NCBI GenBank assembly: GCA_903831165.1
Contig: CAIKWV010000427.1
Span: 1 to 5,111, forward strand
Length of the DNA: 5,111 bases
Direction of reading: 5' to 3'
From: an uncultured cyanobacterium
Lineage (GTDB): Bacteria > Cyanobacteriota > Cyanobacteriia > PCC-6307 > Cyanobiaceae
Numbering within the stretch: position 1 is the stretch's first letter; each line of letters begins with the position of its first letter. Below the pieces are notes generated by a model, which saw only the letters and a program-made list of their open reading frames with translations, ran no database searches and had not been told where the DNA came from. Both the position numbers and the translations under genes were made by a program. Positions 1-5,111 of this stretch are shown here, piece by piece.

Positions 1-467
1 CGGCCTTGGTGCTGCCCCTGACGCTGGCCGGCGCTCCGAGCTGGGCGATCACGGCTCCAGAGCTGCGCGCCCAGTACTCGATGCAGGATCTGCAACAGGA
101 CATGCGGGGCCGCAATCTGCAGCAGCAGGAGTTTCTCAAGGCTGACCTCCAGGGCTTCAACTTCGCCGGTGCCGATCTGCGCGGGGCAGTGTTCAACGGC
201 AGCGATCTGCGCAGCAGTGATCTCAGCGGTGCCGATCTGGAGGATGTGGTGGCCTTTGCCAGTCGCTTCGATGGCACTGATCTGCGGGACGCGGTGTTCC
301 GCAACGCGATGTTGATGCAAAGCCATTTCCGCGATGCCAACATCGACGGCGCCGACTTCTCAGACGCGGTGCTGGACCTGCCTGAGCAGAAGGCCCTCTG
401 TGCCAGGGCCACGGGAACGAACTCCCGCACCGGCATGTCCACGCGCGACAGCCTCGCCTGCCGTTGA
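1..467 (+). CDS. Pentapeptide-repeat protein, probably exported to the thylakoid lumen or periplasm (5' end missing)
   Basis: The frame is open at the left edge (first full codon at 3), so the true start lies outside the window. About 154 residues are visible. The first ones form the end of a hydrophobic signal peptide finishing in APSWA, with cleavage likely before ITAPEL (about residue 14, counting from the codon at 6). Residues of about 35-123 are a continuous run of A(D/N)Lxx-type pentapeptides such as ADLRG, SDLSG, ADLED, TDLRD and ADFSD, which in this family fold into a right-handed quadrilateral beta-helix. After the helix comes a short tail with Cys132 and Cys152 around TGTNSRTGMSTRDSL, the kind of ending seen in cyanobacterial lumenal pentapeptide proteins, where the two cysteines could form a disulfide. 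No enzyme motif is visible and the molecular role of such proteins is unknown. The family call is secure; the lumenal location is inferred from the signal peptide and tail. Confidence 0.88.
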   Translation, partial: ALVLPLTLAGAPSWAITAPELRAQYSMQDLQQDMRGRNLQQQEFLKADLQGFNFAGADLRGAVFNGSDLRSSDLSGADLEDVVAFASRFDGTDLRDAVFRNAMLMQSHFRDANIDGADFSDAVLDLPEQKALCARATGTNSRTGMSTRDSLACR

Positions 468-510
468 ATCCGCAGAGATCAACCAAAGGCTGGCTAGCCC
501 CATAGAGTCG

Positions 511-652
511 GGTTCAGTCGGTTCCGTGGGGGATCAGCCCACGGAGGTAAGGGGGAAAGATCGGTGCGTTGGCCTTCGGGCCAACCAGTCCGGCACTGTC
601 CCGCAGCTGTGAAGGTCACCGCCCGGTGATCGAGTCAGAACGCCCGCCGATC
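511..652 (+). ncRNA. Cobalamin (B12) riboswitch
   Basis: The conserved cobalamin-riboswitch elements occur in order: GGTTCC at 520-525, a hairpin of CCGTGGG/CCCACGG (524-530 with 538-544), AAGGGGGAA at 549-557, GGTG at 563-566, TCCGGCACTGTCCCGCAGCTGTGA around 589-612 (given here as one conserved block), a hairpin of GGTCACC/GGTGATC (614-620 with 625-631, one G-U pair), and the B12 box AGTCAGAACGCCCGCC at 633-648. A closing P1 helix can form between GTCGG (517-521) and CCGAT (647-651, one wobble). An extra 7-bp stem capped by TTCG sits at 568-585. No stem followed by a T-run lies between the aptamer and the ATG at 690, so control is more likely at translation than by transcription termination. 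By family knowledge, cobalamin binding would lower expression of the downstream permease and CobW genes. Confidence 0.93.
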
Positions 653-673
653 CTTGATCCCAATCCACCCGGC

Positions 674-678
674 GAGGA
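674..678 (+). promoter_or_regulatory. Ribosome binding site that sets the permease start
   Basis: GAGGA lies 11 bases before the ATG at 690. It supports that ATG over the upstream in-frame TTG at 654, which sits directly behind the riboswitch and has no ribosome binding site. The GAGGA falls in the loop of a possible 4-bp GC hairpin (CCGG 669-672 with CCGG 679-682), which may matter for riboswitch control of translation; that last point is inference. Confidence 0.6.
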
Positions 679-689
679 CCGGTATCTCC

Positions 690-1319
690 ATGAATTCTTC
701 CCTCCAAGGCCGCCGGCCTGCGGTGGCTGCCGCCTGGATGGCGCCCCTGCTGCTACTGCCGGTGCTGCTGTTCGTTGCACCCGCAGCCCAGGCCCACCAT
801 CTGCTCAGCCTGCTGCACCTGAAGCCCTCGCCGCTGGCCGGCTTCTTCAGCGGCCTGGCCCACCCGGTGCTGGGGCCGGACCATCTGTTGTTTCTGCTGG
901 CCCTCTCTCTGGTGGGGCTGCGCCACCGCGCCTCCTGGATGCTTGGACTGCTGGCGACCGGGCTGGCTGGTAGTGCCCTGGGCCTGGTGATTCCCGGTCT
1001 GCCCGGGGCCGAAGCGCTGGTGTCCTTCACCCTGGTGGTGATGGCGTTGGTGCTGATGGGCCGCCTGCCGGTGCCGGTCCTGATCCCTGCCTTTGCCCTG
1101 CATGGCTATGTCCTGAGCGCGTCGGTTCTCGGTTGGACCACCATGCCGATCGCCTTTTATCTGACCGGCCTGTTGCTGGGACAGGGGGCATTGCTGCTGC
1201 TGTCCCTGACCGTGCTGCGTCGCCTGGGCGCCAGGCTCTCTGCTCCAGCCCGGCAACTGCTGGCCGCTGGCCTGATCGGCATCGGCGCGGCCTGGACCTG
1301 GTCGGCCCTGGTCGGCTGA
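690..1319 (+). CDS. hupE: HupE/UreJ-family metal permease, probable B12-regulated cobalt transporter
   Basis: A 209-residue integral membrane protein. Residues 1-35 form a signal peptide ending in PAAQA; the mature protein would then begin with two histidines, a plausible metal-capture site. About six membrane helices follow (roughly 48-76, 81-101, 107-124, 128-148, 151-175 and 187-208). The HupE/UreJ signature HPVLGPDH is at 58-65 in the first helix, and a second His-containing motif, FALHGY, is at 135-140. The family imports Ni2+ or Co2+ across the inner membrane. The cobalamin riboswitch directly upstream and the CobW gene one base downstream argue for cobalt supply to corrinoid synthesis. 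Comparative genomics has proposed B12-regulated HupE proteins of cyanobacteria as cobalt transporters. The ATG at 690 was chosen over the in-frame TTG at 654 because of the GAGGA site. Family assignment is firm, metal specificity inferred; the symbol denotes the family. Confidence 0.9.
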   Translation: MNSSLQGRRPAVAAAWMAPLLLLPVLLFVAPAAQAHHLLSLLHLKPSPLAGFFSGLAHPVLGPDHLLFLLALSLVGLRHRASWMLGLLATGLAGSALGLVIPGLPGAEALVSFTLVVMALVLMGRLPVPVLIPAFALHGYVLSASVLGWTTMPIAFYLTGLLLGQGALLLLSLTVLRRLGARLSAPARQLLAAGLIGIGAAWTWSALVG

Positions 1320-1320
1320 A

Positions 1321-2535
1321 ATGGCACCCAAAACTGGAGGGCGCTTGCCCGTCACCGTGGTGACAGGCTTTCTGGGCGCAGGTAAGACCACCCTGCTGCG
1401 CCATCTGTTGCTGACCAGCGGCCAGCGTCTGGCTGTTCTGGTCAACGAATTCGGCGAGGTCGGCATTGACGGTGATCTGATCGCCAGCTGTGGCTTCTGC
1501 CCCGAGGACGAGCTCGAGGGGCGACTGGTGGAGCTGGCCAATGGCTGTCTCTGCTGCACCGTTCAGGACGAGTTTCTGCCGACCATGACCCTGCTGCTGG
1601 AGCAGGCCGATCGCCTCGATGGCATCGTCATCGAGACCAGTGGTCTGGCCCTGCCCGAGCCGCTGGTGGCCGCCTTCAACTGGCCGGAGATTCGCACCCG
1701 CACCCGCGTCAACGCCGTCGTGACCGTGGTGGACGGCGAGGCTCTGGCGGCAGGACATGTGGTGGGGGACCCGGCCTCCTTGGAGGCCCAGCGCCTGGCC
1801 GACCCCAGCCTGGACCATCTCAACGCCATCGAGGATCTGTTTGACGATCAACTGCAGGCCGCTGACCTGGTGTTGATCAGCCGGGCCGATTGCCTGAGCC
1901 CGCAGCAACTCAACGATGTCAGCACCGGCCTGCGAAGCCGGCTGCGCCCTGGCACGGCCCTGTTGCCGCTGGCCCGGGGTCTGATTGACCCGGCCGTGAT
2001 CCTCGACGCCGGGCATCACCTCGGCTCGCCGCAGCAGGGCAGTCAGCCCTTGGATCAGGCTGCCGATGCCGACCACGACCACGACCACGACCACGAGCGT
2101 GGTGGCCATCACGGTGCCCTCCAGGACAGCGACCCCAGTGGTGATCACGACCATGATCACGACCACGACCACCACCACCACCACCACGATCACACCCATG
2201 TGGCGGTGGAGTCGATCGTGCATCGCCACCCTGGGCCCTGGGAGCGTACCGATCTCGAGCGCCAGATCAAGCAATTGATCGCGGTCCAACCGGTCTTGCG
2301 TCTCAAGGGCAGATTGCGGCAACGGGAACGGCGCCTGCCGCTGCAGATCCAGGCTGTGGGACCAAGGCTGGATTGCTGGTATGACAACAACCCAGCCTCA
2401 GACAGCCCATCCACAGATCGCCAGCCCTCCCAGCCAGCCAGCCACGATGGCCTGGAACTTGTGGTCCTCACCGCCGCCAACCACCGACAGCAGGTGAGCG
2501 CCGCACTGGCCCAACTGATCCCCAAGGGGTTCTGA
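1321..2535 (+). CDS. cobW: CobW/COG0523-family GTPase metallochaperone with His-rich loop
   Basis: A 404-residue cytoplasmic G3E-type P-loop GTPase. Visible motifs are Walker A GFLGAGKTT (16-24), the family metal-binding motif CLCC (76-79), a Walker B-like IETSG (104-108), and SRAD (187-190) in place of the usual NKxD guanine-recognition motif, a form also seen in CobW proteins. Residues 251-293 are a His/Asp-rich loop with 18 histidines, including six in a row. A CobW C-terminal domain occupies about 306-404. Family members deliver Co, Zn or other metals to target proteins using GTP; CobW itself is reported to acquire Co(II) for vitamin B12 synthesis. The ATG follows the permease stop (TGAAATG) with no clear ribosome binding site, so translation is probably coupled to the permease and under the same riboswitch. 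The context favours cobalt, but a zinc-handling paralogue cannot be excluded from sequence alone. Confidence 0.92.
   Translation: MAPKTGGRLPVTVVTGFLGAGKTTLLRHLLLTSGQRLAVLVNEFGEVGIDGDLIASCGFCPEDELEGRLVELANGCLCCTVQDEFLPTMTLLLEQADRLDGIVIETSGLALPEPLVAAFNWPEIRTRTRVNAVVTVVDGEALAAGHVVGDPASLEAQRLADPSLDHLNAIEDLFDDQLQAADLVLISRADCLSPQQLNDVSTGLRSRLRPGTALLPLARGLIDPAVILDAGHHLGSPQQGSQPLDQAADADHDHDHDHERGGHHGALQDSDPSGDHDHDHDHDHHHHHHDHTHVAVESIVHRHPGPWERTDLERQIKQLIAVQPVLRLKGRLRQRERRLPLQIQAVGPRLDCWYDNNPASDSPSTDRQPSQPASHDGLELVVLTAANHRQQVSAALAQLIPKGF
2071..2199 (+). repeat. Low-complexity GACCAC/CAC repeats encoding the CobW His-rich loop
   Basis: Four perfect GACCAC copies run from 2071 to 2094. A second, imperfect GAYCAY tract with six consecutive CAC codons (2170-2187) lies within 2143-2199. 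Both are in frame and encode alternating Asp-His and poly-His. They are separated by about 48 bases encoding a spacer. Such tandem DNA is prone to in-frame copy-number change, so loop length probably varies between strains. Confidence 0.85.
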
Positions 2536-2581
2536 GGCCGCTCGCGAGCGCTGATTCCCGTCCTTGAGGTATCAGGGGCGA

Positions 2582-2608
2582 AGCCGCCCGGTTGGCTGGC
2601 GGTTCTTT
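2582..2608 (+). terminator. Weak candidate terminator of the permease-cobW operon
   Basis: About 46 bases after the cobW stop, AGCCGCC (2582-2588) pairs with GGCGGTT (2598-2604) as a 7-bp stem with one G-U pair and a 9-base loop, followed by the pyrimidine stretch CTTTCCCC. The T content is low and an alternative hairpin (GGGCG 2576-2580 with CGCCC 2585-2589) competes with it, so the call is tentative. Confidence 0.3.
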
Positions 2609-2617
2609 CCCCAGCTC

Positions 2618-2956
2618 TCAATCCAAGGGGATGTCTCCTTTGGCGCAGACCGAGCCCCAGCAGAGGTTGCCCTCCGGATCCCAGTCACTCTGCACTGTTT
2701 GCCAGCCTTCGCCGGGCCGCATCATGTGGATACGACCATCGCCATCATGACGAAATTCGATGCGCTGGTTGTCCAGCACCAGGTACCAGTGCTGCCCCAC
2801 CTGGTCCACCTCCATGCTGCAGTGGTGCCAGGACTGCTGCTCCAGGCGGCATTGCAGGGGAACGGCCTTGGGACCCTGCTGGGCCCGAGCCTCAACGGGG
2901 AGCCAGCAGCTCAGGGCCAGGCAGAACAACAGATGCAGCCAGCGGGACGCTGCCAA
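2618..2956 (-). CDS. Small secreted four-cysteine protein of unknown function
   Basis: I do not recognise a named family. The 112-residue product starts with a convincing signal peptide: positive residue R5, a hydrophobic core over about 6-19, and likely cleavage near VEARA (21-25), leaving a mature part of about 87 residues. That part has exactly four cysteines (36, 46, 99, 104), enough for two disulfides, and is rich in tryptophan and charged residues. The end, WDPEGNLCWGSVCAKGDIPLD apart from its last residue, contains a CX4C pair and reads like a conserved tail. The only plausible start is the TTG at 2956, because no ATG or GTG precedes the signal peptide before an upstream in-frame TAG at 2981-2983; its ribosome binding site is weak. 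The gene converges on cobW and diverges from purS. Its reality is supported by the signal peptide and cysteine pattern; an exported envelope or lumenal role is inferred. Confidence 0.72.
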   Translation of the reverse strand: MAASRWLHLLFCLALSCWLPVEARAQQGPKAVPLQCRLEQQSWHHCSMEVDQVGQHWYLVLDNQRIEFRHDGDGRIHMMRPGEGWQTVQSDWDPEGNLCWGSVCAKGDIPLD

Positions 2957-3051
2957 GACCCGTTCGGCTTCAGGCGGTGACTACAAGCTGAACACGACCG
3001 CCCGGATCCGGGGGACGGGCTGGCAAGATTTAACAAACGCGCAGTCCGCCG

Positions 3052-3309
3052 GTGCCTCTCTTCCATGCCCGTGTTCTGGTGTCACTGCGACCGTCCGTGC
3101 TGGATCCGGCCGGTGAAGCCACCAGAGCTGCGGCGGCCCGGCTCGGCGTCGATGGGGTGCAGCGCCTGCGGATCGGCAAGTCGATCGAAGTGGCCCTGGA
3201 AGCACCGGACCGGGAGGTGGCCAGAGCCCAGCTGGAGCTGTTGAGTGATCGGTTGCTGGCCAATCCGGTGATTGAGGACTGGAGCCTGGAGCTGGACGAA
3301 TCCGACTGA
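3052..3309 (+). CDS. purS: Phosphoribosylformylglycinamidine synthase subunit PurS
   Basis: An 85-residue protein, the usual PurS size. It is the small subunit of the three-part FGAM synthase (PurS, PurQ and small-type PurL), which converts FGAR, glutamine and ATP to FGAM in step four of purine synthesis. PurS forms dimers that bridge PurL and PurQ. Recognisable features are the N-terminal beta strand ARVLVSLRPSVLDPAG (6-21), the conserved helix-turn VQRLRIGKSIEV around 36-47, and LLANPVIEDWSLE (68-80) near the end. The start is the GTG at 3052, which gives the expected N-terminus. The nearby ATG at 3065 is in another frame. No strong ribosome binding site is visible. purQ follows 96 bases downstream on the same strand. 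The gene diverges from the small secreted-protein gene across 95 bases. Confidence 0.93.
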   Translation: MPLFHARVLVSLRPSVLDPAGEATRAAAARLGVDGVQRLRIGKSIEVALEAPDREVARAQLELLSDRLLANPVIEDWSLELDESD

Positions 3310-3405
3310 ACGCCGCCGGCTGATCCTCTCTGACAGGACGATCCGCAGCGCGCCGAGCAACTCAGCCATGACCCGAACCATTTCCGCGACCAGAGGAACC
3401 CGCAC

Positions 3406-4059
3406 ATGACTGTTGGCATCGTGGTCTTTCCCGGATCGAACTGCGATCGGGATGTGCGCTGGGCCCTGGAGGGCTGCCTGGGACAGCCGACCCGCTTTCT
3501 CTGGCACGAGGAGCGCGATCTCTCCGGACTGGATGCCGTGGTGCTTCCTGGTGGCTTCAGCTACGGCGACTATCTGCGTTGTGGCGCCATCGCCCGCTTC
3601 GCGCCCGTGCTTCAGGAAGTCGCCCAGTTCGCCGAGCGCGGCGGACCGGTGCTGGGGATCTGCAATGGCTTCCAGGTGTTGACGGAGATGGGCCTGCTGC
3701 CTGGAGCCCTGACCCGCAATCGGGGTCTGCATTTTCTCTGTGAGGCCACAGCGCTCCTTGTGGAACCGGGTCGCTGCCATTGGCTGGCCGGCTACGACAG
3801 TGGTGAACGGATCAGCCTGCCGATCGCCCATGGCGAAGGGCGCTATCAAGTGGATCCGGACGACATGCAGCGACTGCAGGATCGGGGGCAGATTGTGCTG
3901 CGCTACGAGACCAATCCCAATGGCTCCGTCGGTGACGTGGCGGGCCTCAGCAGTGAGCGGGGCAATGTGCTGGGGTTGATGCCGCACCCGGAGCGGGCTT
4001 GTGACCCGGTCATCGGCGGCATCGATGGTCGTCGGCTGTTGGAGTTGGCCTGCGGTTGA
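3406..4059 (+). CDS. purQ: Phosphoribosylformylglycinamidine synthase subunit PurQ (glutamine amidotransferase)
   Basis: A 217-residue class I glutamine amidotransferase that hydrolyses glutamine and passes ammonia to PurL within the FGAM synthase complex in the cytoplasm. The nucleophile is Cys86 in GICNGFQ (84-90), and the other triad members are His194 and Glu196 in MPHPER (192-197). The N-terminal [13 protein letters not shown] (4-16) and [15 protein letters not shown] (47-61) are typical of PurQ. Length is normal for the family. The ATG at 3406 is preceded by AGAGGA at 3392-3397 with an 8-base gap, a good ribosome binding site. It lies downstream of purS, with which it is presumably cotranscribed, and its 3' end faces the convergent peroxiredoxin gene. 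All catalytic residues are present and no anomaly is seen. Confidence 0.97.
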   Translation: MTVGIVVFPGSNCDRDVRWALEGCLGQPTRFLWHEERDLSGLDAVVLPGGFSYGDYLRCGAIARFAPVLQEVAQFAERGGPVLGICNGFQVLTEMGLLPGALTRNRGLHFLCEATALLVEPGRCHWLAGYDSGERISLPIAHGEGRYQVDPDDMQRLQDRGQIVLRYETNPNGSVGDVAGLSSERGNVLGLMPHPERACDPVIGGIDGRRLLELACG

Positions 4060-4163
4060 ACATGAAGTATTCAACGATCGGGTTGGGCTGATCGTCAGCT
4101 CAGTGTTGGCTCACACGACCATGGCGAATTGGGGCAGTCATCGACCTAGGCATCACCGCCGAC

Positions 4164-4188
4164 AAAAAAAGGGAACCGATTGGTTCCC
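4164..4188 (-). terminator. Rho-independent terminator of the peroxiredoxin gene
   Basis: Read on the - strand, GGGAACC, loop AATC and GGTTCCC form a perfect 7-bp GC-rich stem (+ strand 4171-4177 with 4182-4188), immediately followed by seven T residues (4170 down to 4164). It starts about 33 bases beyond the peroxiredoxin stop codon. On the + strand the hairpin has no T-run, so it does not look like an intrinsic terminator for purQ. Confidence 0.92.
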
Positions 4189-4220
4189 CCGAGAGGCCGT
4201 CGCTGATTGGATGGCGCTGA

Positions 4221-4811
4221 TCAGTTGACGGCGGCAAAGAAATCCTTGGACTTGACGGGGTCAGGATTCATGGTCTTTTCGCCGGGCTGCCAGTTGGCGG
4301 GGCAGACCTCATCAGGGTGGGACTGGACATACTGGAAAGCCTGAAGCACACGCAGAGTTTCGTCCACGCTGCGGCCAACGGGAAGATTGTTGATCGTGCT
4401 GTGCATGATCACGCCGTCGGGATCGATGATGAACAGACCACGCAGGGCCACGCCGGCCTCTTCGTCGAGCACCTCGTAGGCGCTGGCAATGTCCTTTTTC
4501 AGGTCGGCGACCAGCGGATAGGCGATATCGCCGATGCCACCACTCTTGCGTTCGGTCTGGATCCAGGCCAGGTGGCTGAACTGGCTGTCCACAGACACGC
4601 CCAGGACTTCCGTATTCTTGCTTGAGAAATCAGCGTAGCGATCGCTGAATGCGGTGATTTCCGTCGGGCAGACAAAGGTGAAGTCGAGGGGATAGAAAAA
4701 CAGAACCACGTACTTGCCGCGGTAATCAGAAAGCTTGATCTCCTTGAATTCCTGATCCACAACGGCGGTGGCGCAGAAGTCAGGAGCGGCGAGGCCGACG
4801 AGCCTGGTCAT
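4221..4811 (-). CDS. Typical 2-Cys peroxiredoxin (AhpC/Prx1 type)
   Basis: A thiol peroxidase that reduces H2O2, alkyl hydroperoxides and peroxynitrite and is recycled by thioredoxin. Numbered from the ATG at 4811 (196 residues), the active site is [11 protein letters not shown] (41-51) with peroxidatic Cys48, Pro41 and Thr45, plus Arg124. Resolving Cys170 lies in EVCPANW. GGIG (91-94) and a C-terminal FF (191-192) match the motifs linked to overoxidation sensitivity. An extra Cys13 occurs near the N-terminus. The start at 4811 gives the family's usual N-terminus and length. The same frame stays open to an ATG at 4943, which would add 44 residues unlike any peroxiredoxin or targeting sequence I know, so I reject the longer form. 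Neither start has a good ribosome binding site. A strong terminator lies just downstream and purQ converges on it, suggesting a single-gene transcript. Confidence 0.95.
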   Translation of the reverse strand: MTRLVGLAAPDFCATAVVDQEFKEIKLSDYRGKYVVLFFYPLDFTFVCPTEITAFSDRYADFSSKNTEVLGVSVDSQFSHLAWIQTERKSGGIGDIAYPLVADLKKDIASAYEVLDEEAGVALRGLFIIDPDGVIMHSTINNLPVGRSVDETLRVLQAFQYVQSHPDEVCPANWQPGEKTMNPDPVKSKDFFAAVN

Positions 4812-4897
4812 GGCGAAATCGAGAACGGAGGGGTTCAGGCGAGCTTGAAACCAAAGCAGAACGAGCCGTTCGACCATGTGTGCCGGTTCTCGATTCA

Positions 4898-4914
4898 GGA
4901 TCGAAACTCGATCC
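4898..4914. promoter_or_regulatory. 17-bp perfect dyad upstream of the peroxiredoxin gene
   Basis: GGATCGA (4898-4904) and TCGATCC (4908-4914) are perfect inverted arms around AAC. It lies 87 bases upstream of the chosen peroxiredoxin start, in a stretch I consider noncoding. It could be an operator or a leader hairpin. No regulator can be named. Confidence 0.35.
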
Positions 4915-4966
4915 AAAACAGACCTGAACTCCAGGGTTGGCATCCTGGGTTAGGAACGGTCATGGG

Positions 4967-4985
4967 CGAAGTCGGTCCGACTTCG
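4967..4985. promoter_or_regulatory. 19-bp perfect dyad in the divergent peroxiredoxin upstream region
   Basis: CGAAGTCGG and CCGACTTCG are perfect 9-base arms around a single T. It lies 156 bases upstream of the peroxiredoxin start and about 89 bases before the rightmost + strand gene, so it could serve either. There is no T-run on either side, which argues against a terminator and for a protein binding site. The whole gap 4812-5073 holds this dyad, the one at 4898-4914 and no convincing -35/-10 pair. Confidence 0.4.
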
Positions 4986-5073
4986 ATCTGCAACCTTTAC
5001 AAGCTATCACAGATTGGTTGCCAGTGTTGGGGACTGGCCGGCTTAGGCTCAAGACCTCGCTATTCAGATTTTG

Positions 5074-5111
5074 ATGGGCTGGGATCCGAGCGTGCTGCGC
5101 AAATACAACAC
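5074..5111 (+). CDS. Start of a gene running off the right edge (unidentified)
   Basis: From the ATG at 5074 the frame reads MGWDPSVLRKYNT and continues past the window end. The opening looks like a real protein N-terminus with ordinary codons, and it begins after a 262-base noncoding stretch, divergent from the peroxiredoxin. There is no clear ribosome binding site (upstream is CAGATTTTG). With only 13 residues visible I cannot assign a family or function. Confidence 0.5.
   Translation, partial: MGWDPSVLRKYN

Noticed and set aside
464..508. Promoter for the riboswitch transcript (TTGAAT at 464, TAGAGT at 503)
   Set aside because: The spacing between the two hexamers is about 33 bases, too long for a standard promoter, and the matches are weak.
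654..689. Upstream TTG start for the permease
   Set aside because: It abuts the riboswitch, lacks a ribosome binding site, and adds 12 polar residues ahead of a normal signal peptide. The ATG at 690 has GAGGA upstream.
753..1559. - strand open frame (268 codons) opposite the permease
   Set aside because: Gln-rich antisense shadow of hydrophobic Leu codons (CTG read as CAG); no domain.
1027..2322. Long - strand open frame (431 codons) opposite the permease and cobW
   Set aside because: It is antisense to two well-supported genes, contains poly-Val from the His-codon repeats, and shows no recognisable domain. Long shadow frames are expected in GC-rich DNA.
2539..2550. Palindrome CGCTCGCGAGCG just after the cobW stop
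   Set aside because: As a hairpin it has only a 4-bp stem and no T-run. In GC-rich sequence it may be chance.
3082..4074. Long - strand open frame (330 codons) opposite purS and purQ
   Set aside because: It overlaps both pur genes completely, has low-complexity His/Gln-rich composition typical of antisense shadows, and no domain.
4082..4104. Hairpin after purQ (core GCTGA-TCG-TCAGC at 4087-4099, extended by wobble pairs) as a terminator
   Set aside because: No T-run follows and three of the outer pairs are G-U, so it does not qualify as an intrinsic terminator.
4317..4625. + strand open frame of 102 codons inside the peroxiredoxin gene
   Set aside because: Antisense shadow of a firmly identified gene, with no ribosome binding site or domain.

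Overview
The window looks like chromosomal DNA from a GC-rich unicellular cyanobacterium, most likely of the Synechococcus/Cyanobium (picocyanobacterial) group. This rests on four things: a probable lumenal pentapeptide-repeat protein with the C-terminal two-cysteine ending known from cyanobacteria, a cyanobacterial-type 2-Cys peroxiredoxin, separate purS and purQ genes, and a HupE/UreJ-type permease behind a cobalamin riboswitch. The assignment comes from recognising protein families, not from a database search.

Layout, left to right. (1) 1-467, + strand: the 3' part of a pentapeptide-repeat protein whose start lies outside the window. (2) About 511-652: a cobalamin (B12) riboswitch. It is followed by a two-gene operon, a HupE/UreJ-like metal permease (690-1319) and, one base later, a CobW-family GTPase with a long His/Asp metal-binding loop (1321-2535). 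A weak candidate terminator follows. (3) 2618-2956, - strand: a small secreted protein of unknown function with four cysteines in its mature part. (4) purS (3052-3309) and purQ (3406-4059), + strand, encoding two subunits of FGAM synthase in purine synthesis. (5) A convergent 2-Cys peroxiredoxin on the - strand (4221-4811) with a clear intrinsic terminator at 4164-4188. Its upstream region holds two perfect dyad symmetries. (6) 5074-5111: the first 13 codons of a further + strand gene.

The most informative unit is riboswitch-permease-CobW. The riboswitch senses cobalamin, so it suggests that the permease and the metallochaperone-like GTPase handle cobalt for the corrin ring, rather than nickel for hydrogenase or urease, the HupE/UreJ roles the family is named for. 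This is a strong inference from context, but metal specificity cannot be read from the sequence. I saw no CRISPR array, tRNA, rRNA, insertion sequence or phage gene. Apart from the cobalt module the window is ordinary core genome, and I do not see an unmistakably new system.
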